From the NCBI RefSeq assembly GCF_027484705.1, contig NZ_JAIXSL010000010.1, positions 62,001-126,000 of the forward strand: 64,000 bases of DNA, in the 5' to 3' direction. Shown here in pieces: positions 44,380 through 51,864 of this stretch (its first letter is position 1; the number at the start of each line of letters is the position of its first letter). The notes under the pieces were generated by a model. It was not told the origin of the DNA. It did no database searches and saw only the letters and a list, made by a program, of their open reading frames with translations. The position numbers and the translations under genes are program-made. Source of the stretch: Flavobacterium sp. (GTDB taxonomy: Bacteria; Bacteroidota; Bacteroidia; Flavobacteriales; Flavobacteriaceae).

Positions 44380-46800
44380 ATGAAAATCTCGTACAACTGG
44401 TTAAAACAATTTATCAAAATCGATTGGAAATCTGATGAAACTGCCGCTTTGCTGACCGACTTGGGTCTTGAGGTGGAAGTCGTTGAAAAATATCAATCCG
44501 TCAAAGGCGGTTTAGAAGGTATTGTCGTAGGTCACGTACTCACTTGCGTACAGCATCCGAATGCCGACCGTTTGAAAGTGACGACCGTTGATTTGGGCGA
44601 TGGCGCTCCGGTGCAGATCGTTTGTGGTGCTAGTAACGTAGCCGCCGGACAGAAAGTACCAGTCGCTACGATTGGAACGACTTTATACGACAAAGACGGA
44701 AATTCATTCGTGATCAAAAAAGGGAAAATCCGCGATGAGGAAAGCCACGGGATGATCTGCGCTGAAGACGAATTAGGTTTGGGAACAAGCCACGAAGGCA
44801 TTATGGTTCTTGATGCGAACCTGAAACCCGGAACTTCCGTCGCCAAAGTATTCAAAATAGAAAACGACGAAATATTCGAGATTGGTCTGACACCAAACCG
44901 TGCCGACGCCATGAGCCATTTAGGAACCGCAAGGGATTTACGCGCAGGATTAATCCAAAGCGGTGTGAATGTGGAATTGATTACGCCATCGGTCAGCAAT
45001 TTCAGAATCGACAAACGCACGCTCAAAATTGACGTGAAAATTGACAATAATAAATTAGCACCGCGCTATTGCGGCGTTACGATTTCAGGAATCAAAGTGA
45101 AACCTTCTCCCGAATGGTTGCAAAACCGTCTGAAATCAATCGGATTGAATCCGAAAAACAATATTGTTGACGTTACGAATTATGTGCTTCACGAACTCGG
45201 ACAGCCTTTACACGCTTTTGATGCTTCGAAAATCAACGGGAAAATTGTGGTGAAAACGTTGCCAAGCGGAACCAAATTCACGACGCTTGACGATATCGAG
45301 AGAACCTTGCACGAAGAAGATCTGATGATTTGCGACGACAAAGGACCAATGTGCATTGCCGGTGTTTTTGGCGGTAAAGATTCGGGAGTCACTGAAAACA
45401 CCACGAACATCTTTTTGGAAAGTGCTTATTTCAATCCTGTGAGCATTCGTAAAACGGCGAAAAGACATAGTTTGAGCACTGATGCTTCGTTTCGTTTTGA
45501 AAGAGGCATCGACCCGACTATTACAGAATATGCGCTGAAACGTGCGGCTTTGTTGATTCAGGAAGTGGCCGGCGGCGAGATCACTTCGGACGTCATCGAT
45601 ATTTATCCTAAGAAAATAGATGATTTTCCTGTGTTTTTGAATTTTGCCAAAACCGCGAAACTCGTCGGGCAGGAATTGTCCAAAGAAATCATCAAGAAGA
45701 TTTTGGCTTCGCTTGATATTAAAGTGAACAGCGTGACTGATGCCGGTTTGGGATTGACGATTCCAGCTTATCGCGTGGATGTTCAGAGAGAAATCGATGT
45801 GATTGAGGAAATCCTTCGCGTGTATGGTTACAATAACATCAACTTCACGAAAAAACTCAATGCGACCGTTTCGAATTCGGCGCGCACGGAAGATTATAAA
45901 GTGCAGAATATCGTGGCGACGCAATTGAACTCGAATGGGTTCCATGAAATGATGGCCAATTCGTTGACCTCGCCCGAATATGTGGCGCTTTCTGAAATGC
46001 TCAAGGAAGAACACAACGTGACGATGTTGAATCCGTTGAGTAATGATTTGTCGACGATGCGTCAATCTTTATTGTTTTCAGGATTGGAGGCCATTTCATA
46101 CAACATCAACCGTAGAAATTCAGATTTGAAATTATTCGAATTCGGAAAATCTTACCACAAATACGAGTCAGGTTACGAGGAATTGAAGCACTTGACGTTA
46201 TTCCTTTCGGGAAACCGAACTTCAGAAAACTGGACGAGCCCGCAAAAACCGACGGATTTTTTCTTTTTCAAAGGTTATGTCGATGCGATCGTTGCAAGAC
46301 TTGGTTTGGAAAAAATCAAAATCGAACCCGTAAAATCGGATGTTTTCGCTGAAGGCGTAGCGATGGTAATTGGCGAGGAAATTTTAGTCGAATTTGGTAC
46401 AATCAAAAAATCGATCCTCAAACATTTCGACATCAAACAGGAAGTTTTGTTTGCGGATTTCAACTGGAATCTGGTGTTGAAACAGGTTTCGAATAAAATC
46501 AAATTTGCCGACATTCCGAAATATCCAGAAGTCAGAAGAGATTTGGCTTTGCTGCTGGACGAAAACGTAGCATTCGATGCGGTGTATAAAATCGCGCGCC
46601 AAACGGAGAAATCATTGTTGAAGAACATTTTATTGTTCGACGTGTATACCGGAAATAATTTACCTGAAGGCAAGAAATCATACGCCGTGAGCTTTACATT
46701 ACAAGATACCTCCAAGACACTGACCGACGAGCAGATTGACAAAGTGATGGGCAAACTGCAGAAGAATTTAGCGGCGGAACTGGGCGCGACATTGCGATAA
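44380..46800 (+). CDS. pheT: Phenylalanyl-tRNA synthetase beta subunit
   Basis: The 806-residue beta subunit of the alpha2-beta2 synthetase that charges tRNA-Phe. It has the start MKISYNWLKQFIKIDW, a tRNA-binding OB domain (VVGHVLTCVQHPNADRLKV), the B3/B4 editing domain (NNIVDVTNYVLHELGQPLHAFD), B5 helix-turn-helix region (YRVDVQREIDVIEEILRVYG), the catalytic-like core, and the C-terminal anticodon-binding fold (YPEVRRDLALLLDENV). The alpha subunit gene pheS is not adjacent, as is usual in Bacteroidetes. Confidence 0.97.
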   Translation: MKISYNWLKQFIKIDWKSDETAALLTDLGLEVEVVEKYQSVKGGLEGIVVGHVLTCVQHPNADRLKVTTVDLGDGAPVQIVCGASNVAAGQKVPVATIGTTLYDKDGNSFVIKKGKIRDEESHGMICAEDELGLGTSHEGIMVLDANLKPGTSVAKVFKIENDEIFEIGLTPNRADAMSHLGTARDLRAGLIQSGVNVELITPSVSNFRIDKRTLKIDVKIDNNKLAPRYCGVTISGIKVKPSPEWLQNRLKSIGLNPKNNIVDVTNYVLHELGQPLHAFDASKINGKIVVKTLPSGTKFTTLDDIERTLHEEDLMICDDKGPMCIAGVFGGKDSGVTENTTNIFLESAYFNPVSIRKTAKRHSLSTDASFRFERGIDPTITEYALKRAALLIQEVAGGEITSDVIDIYPKKIDDFPVFLNFAKTAKLVGQELSKEIIKKILASLDIKVNSVTDAGLGLTIPAYRVDVQREIDVIEEILRVYGYNNINFTKKLNATVSNSARTEDYKVQNIVATQLNSNGFHEMMANSLTSPEYVALSEMLKEEHNVTMLNPLSNDLSTMRQSLLFSGLEAISYNINRRNSDLKLFEFGKSYHKYESGYEELKHLTLFLSGNRTSENWTSPQKPTDFFFFKGYVDAIVARLGLEKIKIEPVKSDVFAEGVAMVIGEEILVEFGTIKKSILKHFDIKQEVLFADFNWNLVLKQVSNKIKFADIPKYPEVRRDLALLLDENVAFDAVYKIARQTEKSLLKNILLFDVYTGNNLPEGKKSYAVSFTLQDTSKTLTDEQIDKVMGKLQKNLAAELGATLR

Positions 46801-46805
46801 TTATG

Positions 46806-46892
46806 GCACGTGGGCCACACGGATAACGCAGATTTACACGGATACAATAAATTTTATCGGCGTAAACCCTTAAAATCCGCACCATCAGCGTT
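46806..46892. repeat. ACGGATT/GCG intergenic repeat, copy 4
   Basis: Words ccacacggataacgcaga, tttacacggat, aaaatccgcaccatcagcg and ttcc. Degenerate inverted arms (cacggataacgc against aaaatccgc). It lies just after the pheT stop. Confidence 0.6.
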
Positions 46893-46932
46893 CCTTTTTC
46901 TTCGTTATGATTTAACCAATGAAAGAAAAAAT

Positions 46933-46940
46933 TATATTTG
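46933..46940 (+). promoter_or_regulatory. Putative -7 box of the small secreted protein gene
   Basis: TATATTTG, exact TAnnTTTG, 34 bases before the ATG at 46974. Confidence 0.55.
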
Positions 46941-46973
46941 TGTATCAAATTATTAATCTAAACACACGATAAA

Positions 46974-47363
46974 ATGAAAATCAAATCTTTAGCCATCGTA
47001 CTGTTCGTATTGGCGATCAACAGCGTAAGCGCACAATCCACTATGGACAAATGGCCGGCCATCAAGACATTCCACGAAGTCATGTCGCAAACGTTCCATC
47101 CATCAGAAGAAGGTAATTTGCAGCCCATCAAAACCCGTTCGGAAGAATTGATGAATAAAGCGGTCGATGTATTAAAATCGGACATTCCCGCAGATTACAA
47201 AACTCCTGCTATTTTGGCTTCGGCTGAAAAACTGCAACTCAAAGCCAAAGCCTTGCACAAAATGGTCGTAGCCAAAGCATCGGATGCCGACATCAAAAAA
47301 GCATTGTCGGATCTTCACGATGTTTTTCATGATATTGTCGGACTTTGTTCCGAGAAAAAATAA
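46974..47363 (+). CDS. Small secreted helical protein, unknown family
   Basis: 129 residues with signal peptide MKIKSLAIVLFVLAINSVSAQ. The mature ~108 residues are predicted helical, with His residues in TFHEVMSQTFHPSEEGNL, ALHKMV, and the C-terminal DLHDVFHDIVGLC. The pattern resembles a four-helix bundle of cytochrome b562/c'-like size, and FHDIVGLC with paired His and one Cys could bind haem or metal, but no C-x-x-C-H haem motif is present. I do not recognise a named family. It appears monocistronic with its own -7 box. Confidence 0.7.
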   Translation: MKIKSLAIVLFVLAINSVSAQSTMDKWPAIKTFHEVMSQTFHPSEEGNLQPIKTRSEELMNKAVDVLKSDIPADYKTPAILASAEKLQLKAKALHKMVVAKASDADIKKALSDLHDVFHDIVGLCSEKK

Positions 47364-47393
47364 GAAATCCTAGACCGAAGTGGTGAATCAAAA

Positions 47394-47461
47394 TTTAGCC
47401 ACGGATTTGCGAATAAAAGTTTGAATGCTATTTCAAAAAAATTCGTGAATCCGTGGCTAAA
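47394..47461. repeat. Palindromic ATCCGTG intergenic repeat, copy 5
   Basis: Arms tttagccacggatttgcgaat (read 47394-47413) and its near-perfect reverse complement at 47441-47461 (attcgtgaatccgtggcta), with two mismatches and a 26-base spacer. It lies after the small secreted protein gene and may also stop transcription. Confidence 0.85.
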
Positions 47462-47510
47462 ATCTTTTCAACAAATGCGAAATCCTAAATCTAAATGTAA
47501 AATTAAATTT

Positions 47511-47518
47511 TACCTTTG
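47511..47518 (+). promoter_or_regulatory. Putative -7 box of the pRiA4b ORF-3-like gene
   Basis: TACCTTTG, matching TAnnTTTG, 23 bases before the ATG at 47541. Confidence 0.5.
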
Positions 47519-47540
47519 GCCTTTCAAAAAATAAGACATT

Positions 47541-48089
47541 ATGGTTTATAAATTCAGAGTAATTCTCGACACTGAAGAAGATATTTTTAGAGACATTGCC
47601 ATTCTTGAGGACGATACTTTAGAGGATTTGCACAATGCGATTGTAAATGCTTTTGATTTTGACGGAATGGAACTGGCTTCATTTTACACTTGCGACAACC
47701 AATGGAATCAGGATGAGGAAATTCCTCTTTTTGATACAGGCGATGTGGCCGGCGAAATGAAAACCATGGCGGACTATCCGCTCGCTTCGATTCTTGATAA
47801 AGAGCACACCAAAATCATTTACGTCTACGATTTCCTTAACATGTGGACGTTCCTTGTGGAATTGGCCGCAATCGAAGAAGTTGCTGTGAATGAAACTTAC
47901 CCAAGTACTTTATTTTCGCACGGAATCATGCCGTTGGATGCGACAGACAAATCGTTTGAAGCCGATATGACCGATGACATTTACGGCGAATTTGAAGACG
48001 ATCTTGACGAAGACGACCTGGATATGTTTGACGATAATGAAGGCGGCGAAAGCTTTGAGGATTATGGGTTTGAGGAGAATTGGAATTAG
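47541..48089 (+). CDS. pRiA4b ORF-3-like (IS1096 TnpR-like) protein
   Basis: 182 residues; the first ~115 match the plasmid pRiA4b ORF-3 family: VYKFRVILDTEEDIFRDIAI, DTLEDLHNAIVNAFDFDG, LASFYTCDNQW, and TKIIYVYDFLNMWTFLVEL. The C-terminal ~45 residues are almost entirely acidic with interspersed Phe/Met/Tyr (DLDEDDLDMFDDNEGGESF), a disordered tail typical of the Bacteroidetes versions. Despite the family name no transposase or IS end is nearby; the protein is a chromosomal gene of unknown function. Confidence 0.85.
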   Translation: MVYKFRVILDTEEDIFRDIAILEDDTLEDLHNAIVNAFDFDGMELASFYTCDNQWNQDEEIPLFDTGDVAGEMKTMADYPLASILDKEHTKIIYVYDFLNMWTFLVELAAIEEVAVNETYPSTLFSHGIMPLDATDKSFEADMTDDIYGEFEDDLDEDDLDMFDDNEGGESFEDYGFEENWN

Positions 48090-48136
48090 TCATAAGTCAC
48101 TAAGGTTCTAAGTCGCTAAGGTTCTGAGGTTTTTGA
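48090..48136 (+). repeat. CTAAG-rich repeat upstream of four-helix gene
   Basis: Successive words cactaaggttctaagtcg and ctaaggttctgagg. Their reverse-complement forms (ccttagtgcctgag, ccttagaacctt) occur at 48527-48565 just after the four-helix-bundle gene, so the gene is bracketed by inverted repeats. Confidence 0.75.
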
Positions 48137-48137
48137 G

Positions 48138-48145
48138 TATCTTTG
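48138..48145 (+). promoter_or_regulatory. Putative -7 box of the four-helix gene
   Basis: TATCTTTG, matching TAnnTTTG, 21 bases before ATG 48167 and directly after the repeat. Confidence 0.5.
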
Positions 48146-48166
48146 AGATGTCTAATCCATACAACC

Positions 48167-48526
48167 ATGAGCAATTACAGAAATCTATTAGTGTGGCAAA
48201 AAGCCATGAGCCTGACCACAATCATTTACCAATCAACAAATCAATTTCCTAAAGAAGAAATTTTCGGATTAACTTCACAAATCAGAAGAGCATCAATTTC
48301 AATTCCAAGTAATATTGCCGAAGGATACGGAAGGGATAGCAATAAAGAATATTTGCGTTTTTTAAACTTTTCGATTAGTTCTCTTTTTGAATTACAAACC
48401 CAACTTGAGATTGCCAAAAACATTACTTATTTAAAAGAGACCGAATTTAATAACTTATATGAAGACAGCCGTGAATTAGAACGGATGCTGGTTTCATTCA
48501 TAAACAAAATTAAAGAACGAAATTAA
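48167..48526 (+). CDS. Four-helix bundle protein (23S rRNA-intervening-sequence / Avd-like)
   Basis: 119 residues of the PF05635 family: YRNLLVWQKAMSLTTIIYQ, FPKEEIFGLTSQIRRASISI, PSNIAEGYGRDSNKEYLRFL, SSLFELQTQLEIA, ending LERMLVSFINKI. This fold includes proteins encoded in 23S rRNA intervening sequences and the accessory variability determinant (Avd) of diversity-generating retroelements. No reverse transcriptase or rRNA is nearby, so it is a stand-alone member of unknown role. Start set at ATG 48167 (MSNYRNLL); eight upstream codons are not family-like. CTAAG-type inverted repeats lie on both sides. Confidence 0.9.
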   Translation: MSNYRNLLVWQKAMSLTTIIYQSTNQFPKEEIFGLTSQIRRASISIPSNIAEGYGRDSNKEYLRFLNFSISSLFELQTQLEIAKNITYLKETEFNNLYEDSRELERMLVSFINKIKERN

Positions 48527-48565
48527 AAACCTTAGTGCCTGAGCGCCCTTAACCTTAGAACCTTT
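48527..48565 (-). repeat. CTTAG-rich repeat downstream of four-helix gene
   Basis: Words ccttagtgcctgagcgccc and ttaaccttagaacctt, the inverted counterpart of 48090-48136. Confidence 0.7.
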
Positions 48566-48573
48566 CATAAAAA

Positions 48574-49632
48574 ATGATCAATTTATACAACACCCACATC
48601 GAAAACCTTTCGATCCACAGAGTCGGAAACAAAAGCCGCAACGAAGCCATTTTCCTTTCGGAACAGCCTTACAACCTCAATGATGAAGTCGTTCCTTTGC
48701 TCAAGGAATATTTCTTCAAGCCTTTTCGCGAAAAAGAGGAAAACTATTTCCAGTTTGCACATGAAGTTGATTTGGATTACAATGACATGTACAAACTCGC
48801 ATCGGAAGTTTTCGACAATCCTAGTGCAATTCATGAAGTTTCGAAAAAAATCACCAAGCATTTGTTTGAGCAGTCGAACCATCCGCACATCAAGAATGGT
48901 GAAGTGTATGTGACTTATCTGACGAACCTCAACATCGACAACAATGTCGTGGATGCGATTGGAATTTTCAAAAGCGAAATACAGGCTGATTTTATGCAGT
49001 TTGAGGAAAAAGGCAACACGCTTGAAATGATTTTGCAGCAAGGCATCAACCTTAACAAACTAGATAAAGGCTGTCTGATTTTCAATTATAAAAAAGAAGA
49101 AGGTTATAAAATTCTGACCGTGGATTCCAACCGATATGATGCGAGATATTGGCTTGAACATTTCCTTTCCGTGGATGCTTTTGAGGACGAGAATTTCATC
49201 ACCAAAAAATACCTGAAGTTCTGCCAAGGTTTTGCCAAAGACGTTGTTTTTCCTGCCGAGGACAAGAAAGAAGAAGTGATGTTTATGAACCGTTCGGTGA
49301 ATTATTTTGCGAAAAATGATCAGTTCGAAGAAACGAATTTCCTCAATGAAGTGCTAGACAATCCTGATTTGATTCCGGAATTCAAAAACTACAAAGTCGA
49401 TAAAGGCGAAAAATACAGCATCGAAGACGTGACGACATTCCCGATTGCGAATGCTGCGGTTTCTGATGCGCGAAAATCGATTAAAAACGTCATCAATCTT
49501 GATACGCACATCCAAATCAAAATGGATTTCATCAACCCCGAAAGCGCCGAGAAATATGTCGAAAAAGGCTGGGATGAAGAAAAGCAGATGTATTATTATC
49601 TGGTGTATTTCAACAAAGAACAGAAAAGCTAG
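48574..49632 (+). CDS. NdpA/YejK-type nucleoid-associated protein
   Basis: 352 residues matching the 37-kDa nucleoid-associated protein family (PF04245). Markers: an N-terminal IENLSIHRVGNKSRNEA, KNGEVYVTYLTNLNIDNNVVDAIGIFKSE, LNKLDKGCLIFNYKKEEGYKILTVDSN, YWLEHFLSV, and a C-terminal region with FINPESAEKYVEKG (each visible in shorter segments). E. coli YejK associates with the nucleoid and binds topoisomerases; whether that holds here is unknown. A hairpin terminator follows. Confidence 0.88.
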   Translation: MINLYNTHIENLSIHRVGNKSRNEAIFLSEQPYNLNDEVVPLLKEYFFKPFREKEENYFQFAHEVDLDYNDMYKLASEVFDNPSAIHEVSKKITKHLFEQSNHPHIKNGEVYVTYLTNLNIDNNVVDAIGIFKSEIQADFMQFEEKGNTLEMILQQGINLNKLDKGCLIFNYKKEEGYKILTVDSNRYDARYWLEHFLSVDAFEDENFITKKYLKFCQGFAKDVVFPAEDKKEEVMFMNRSVNYFAKNDQFEETNFLNEVLDNPDLIPEFKNYKVDKGEKYSIEDVTTFPIANAAVSDARKSIKNVINLDTHIQIKMDFINPESAEKYVEKGWDEEKQMYYYLVYFNKEQKS

Positions 49633-49652
49633 AAGCTTTATTTCAATGAATT

Positions 49653-49686
49653 AAATCCTCAAAGGCAAAACCGTTGGGGATTTTTT
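49653..49686 (+). terminator. Terminator after the nucleoid-associated protein gene
   Basis: AAATCCTCAA (49653-49662) pairs with TTGGGGATTT (49674-49683, one G-T pair), followed by a T-run. Confidence 0.85.
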
Positions 49687-49797
49687 GTGTTTTGTAAGTA
49701 TTGAATTACTCTTTCGTTAAAAAAAAGCATTTCATCGATATAATTTGCTTTTTACCAGCTACTTAGCTAGGTTTGATTTCTTAATGCACCCCAGATT

Positions 49798-50040
49798 ATG
49801 AAAGCATCCCAAACCAAACCCCTGCAGACCGTCGGAAAAGTATGGTGCGCCTTTTTTGGCCATAGGTTTTATACCTCGCGTAATGTGACCGACCATTTCA
49901 AGGAATACAAATGCAGCCATTGCCAGCTCGAACTGACCAATGACGAGAAAGGGCATAAAATCTATTTAACGCCTGAGCTTAAAGACATTAATGAAACGCT
50001 GGTCAACTTCTACCAAAGAAGGCATCACTTGGTATCATAA
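49798..50040 (+). CDS. Small zinc-ribbon-like protein
   Basis: 80 residues, no signal peptide: VWCAFFGHRFYTSRNVTDHF then EYKCSHCQLELTNDEKGHKI. The spaced C, H, and C-x-x-C could bind one zinc ion, and the K-x-F-G-H opening resembles short DUF1660-like proteins found in Bacteroidetes chromosomes and prophages. The C-terminus (PELKDINETLVNFYQRRHHLV) is helical. Function unknown; the ABC exporter genes follow. Confidence 0.65.
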   Translation: MKASQTKPLQTVGKVWCAFFGHRFYTSRNVTDHFKEYKCSHCQLELTNDEKGHKIYLTPELKDINETLVNFYQRRHHLVS

Positions 50041-50108
50041 TTTGATGTCGTAATTGGTAACTTTTCCATAACTTGTTCGTCGAATACGCAATCTCAAAAA
50101 CGAACACT

Positions 50109-51005
50109 TTGGAAACCATCCTCAGCATTGAAAACCTCAACAAACGTTTCGGCCCGATCCACGCCGTGAAGAACGTTTCCCTCGAAATACAAAAAGGCAA
50201 TGTCTACGGAATTCTAGGCCCTAACGGCTCCGGAAAATCAACGACTTTGGGTATTGTCTTAAACGTCGTCAACAAAACATCAGGAAATTATTCGTGGTTT
50301 GGAGGCACAATGCAAACCCATGAAGCTTTGAAGAAAGTCGGCGCCATCATAGAACGCCCGAACTTTTATCCTTATATGACCGCGCGCGAAAACCTCGAAC
50401 TGGTCTGTAAAATTAAAGGTATTCCGTATACCAAAGTGCATGAAAAGCTCGAATTGGTGGGCTTGTTAGATCGTGAAAACAGCAAGTTCAGTACTTTTTC
50501 GCTTGGGATGAAACAGCGTTTGGCGATTGCTTCTGCCCTATTGAACGATCCTGAAATCTTAATTCTTGACGAACCCACTAACGGTCTTGATCCGCAAGGC
50601 ATCCATCAGATCCGCGACATCATCAAACTGATTGCAGCACAAGGAACCACTATTTTATTGGCTTCGCACCTTCTTGATGAAGTCGAGAAAGTCTGCACGC
50701 ACGTTCTCGTATTGCGTAAAGGCGAAGTTCTTTACTCCGGCCGCGTCGACGGTATGTCTTCTAACGAAGGTTTTTTTGAATTGCAAAGCGATGATTTGGC
50801 GCAATTGAAATCTGCGTTATTATCAATTCCCGCGATTGAAAAATGCACCGAAGAAAATGGAAAAATTCTCGCCTATCTCAAACAGCCGCTGGAAGCCAAA
50901 GAACTGAACCGCATCCTGTTTGAGGAAAAAATCGTACTGAACCATCTCGTGAAACGCAAACACAGCCTCGAAGAACAATTCCTGGCGCTGACCAACAAAT
51001 CCTAA
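50109..51005 (+). CDS. ABC transporter ATP-binding protein
   Basis: Complete ATPase: Walker A LGPNGSGKSTT, Q-loop region GAIIERPNFYPYMTA, signature FSLGMKQRLAIAS, Walker B ILILDEPTNGLDPQG, and switch His in LLASHLLDEVEK. A ~75-residue C-terminal extension follows. There is no ATG in frame near the family start; I choose TTG 50109 (METILSIENLNKRFGPIHAVKN), which matches the usual N-terminus, rather than TTG 50073. Encoded 6 bases before its permease; together they resemble two-gene ABC-2 exporters (lantibiotic/bacitracin-resistance or Nos-type). Confidence 0.92.
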   Translation: METILSIENLNKRFGPIHAVKNVSLEIQKGNVYGILGPNGSGKSTTLGIVLNVVNKTSGNYSWFGGTMQTHEALKKVGAIIERPNFYPYMTARENLELVCKIKGIPYTKVHEKLELVGLLDRENSKFSTFSLGMKQRLAIASALLNDPEILILDEPTNGLDPQGIHQIRDIIKLIAAQGTTILLASHLLDEVEKVCTHVLVLRKGEVLYSGRVDGMSSNEGFFELQSDDLAQLKSALLSIPAIEKCTEENGKILAYLKQPLEAKELNRILFEEKIVLNHLVKRKHSLEEQFLALTNKS

Positions 51006-51011
51006 ACCGCC

Positions 51012-51848
51012 ATGAAAAGATTACTCGCCATAGAATTACAAAAAATCTGGAAGAACAAAGCCAGCCGGATTTTGACTTTGTCTTATTTTATATTGCTGAC
51101 GTTTATTGCGCTCGTGGCTTCGATCAAGTTTGATTTGGGCGCGTTCCAGTTCCATCTGGCTGAAATGGGGATTTTTAATTTCCCGTTCATTTGGCATTTC
51201 AACACTTATATCGCAGCGATTCTGAAGTTTTTCCTTGCCATTGTCATCGTATCGATGATGGCCAATGAATACAGCTATGGCACGCTGAAACAAAATTTGA
51301 TTGACGGATTGAGTAAGAAAGAATTCATCGCCTCAAAGTTCCTTACTGTTGTAGTTTTTGCTGCAGTATCAACCATTTTTGTGTTTGTGATGTCGCTGAT
51401 TCTCGGGTTGAGCTTTTCGTCATATACCGAACCATCAATCATCTTTTCCGAAATGGATTATCTCGTAGCCTATTTTGTAAAACTCGTCGGGTTCTTCTCG
51501 TTCTGTTTGTTCTTGGGGATTTTGGTCAAACGTTCCGCGTTCGCCATCGGTTTCTTGTTGGTCTGGAACATTCTGGAAGGCATCGCGAAAGGCATTCTGA
51601 CCTTCAAAATATTTCCGAACAATAACAACGATGTATACATCACGCAATTTTTCCCGCTCGAAGCGATGTCAAACCTGATTATTGAGCCGTTCACCAGATT
51701 GTCGTTGGTCAAATCCATCGGGACGCAGATTGGCATCAACAATATCAAGGATTATAGCGTACATTGGTTCGGAATTTTGATTGTTTTGGTCTGGACATTT
51801 ATTTTTATGTTAATGTCTTACAATTTGCTCAAAAAAAGAGATTTATAG
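51012..51848 (+). CDS. ABC-2 type permease
   Basis: 278 residues with six predicted membrane segments: SYFILLTFIALVASI, FHFNTYIAA-type helix (YIAAILKFFLAIVIVSMMA), LTVVVFAAVSTIFVFVMSLI, YFVKLVGFFSFCLFLGIL, SAFAIGFLLVWNILEG, and WFGILIVLVWTFIFMLMSY. The cytoplasmic segment NEYSYGTLKQNLIDGLSKKEF is the conserved coupling region of ABC-2 permeases. It pairs with the ATPase just upstream. The promoter of the next gene begins within its last codons. Confidence 0.9.
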   Translation: MKRLLAIELQKIWKNKASRILTLSYFILLTFIALVASIKFDLGAFQFHLAEMGIFNFPFIWHFNTYIAAILKFFLAIVIVSMMANEYSYGTLKQNLIDGLSKKEFIASKFLTVVVFAAVSTIFVFVMSLILGLSFSSYTEPSIIFSEMDYLVAYFVKLVGFFSFCLFLGILVKRSAFAIGFLLVWNILEGIAKGILTFKIFPNNNNDVYITQFFPLEAMSNLIIEPFTRLSLVKSIGTQIGINNIKDYSVHWFGILIVLVWTFIFMLMSYNLLKKRDL

Positions 51849-51856
51849 TATCTTTG
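51824..51856 (+). promoter_or_regulatory. Promoter of the type B surface-protein operon
   Basis: TTTG (51824-51827), 21-base spacer, TATCTTTG (51849-51856): both the -33 and -7 elements of the Bacteroidetes promoter at normal spacing. The -7 box starts the base after the permease stop codon, 9 bases before the next ATG. Confidence 0.7.
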
Positions 51857-51864
51857 CCGATGCT

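Noticed and set aside
47541..48089. Mobile element suggested by the pRiA4b ORF-3/IS1096 name
   Set aside because: No transposase, inverted ends or target duplication; the family is widespread in chromosomes.
48167..48526. Diversity-generating retroelement suggested by the Avd-like protein
   Set aside because: No reverse transcriptase and no template/variable repeat pair visible within the window.
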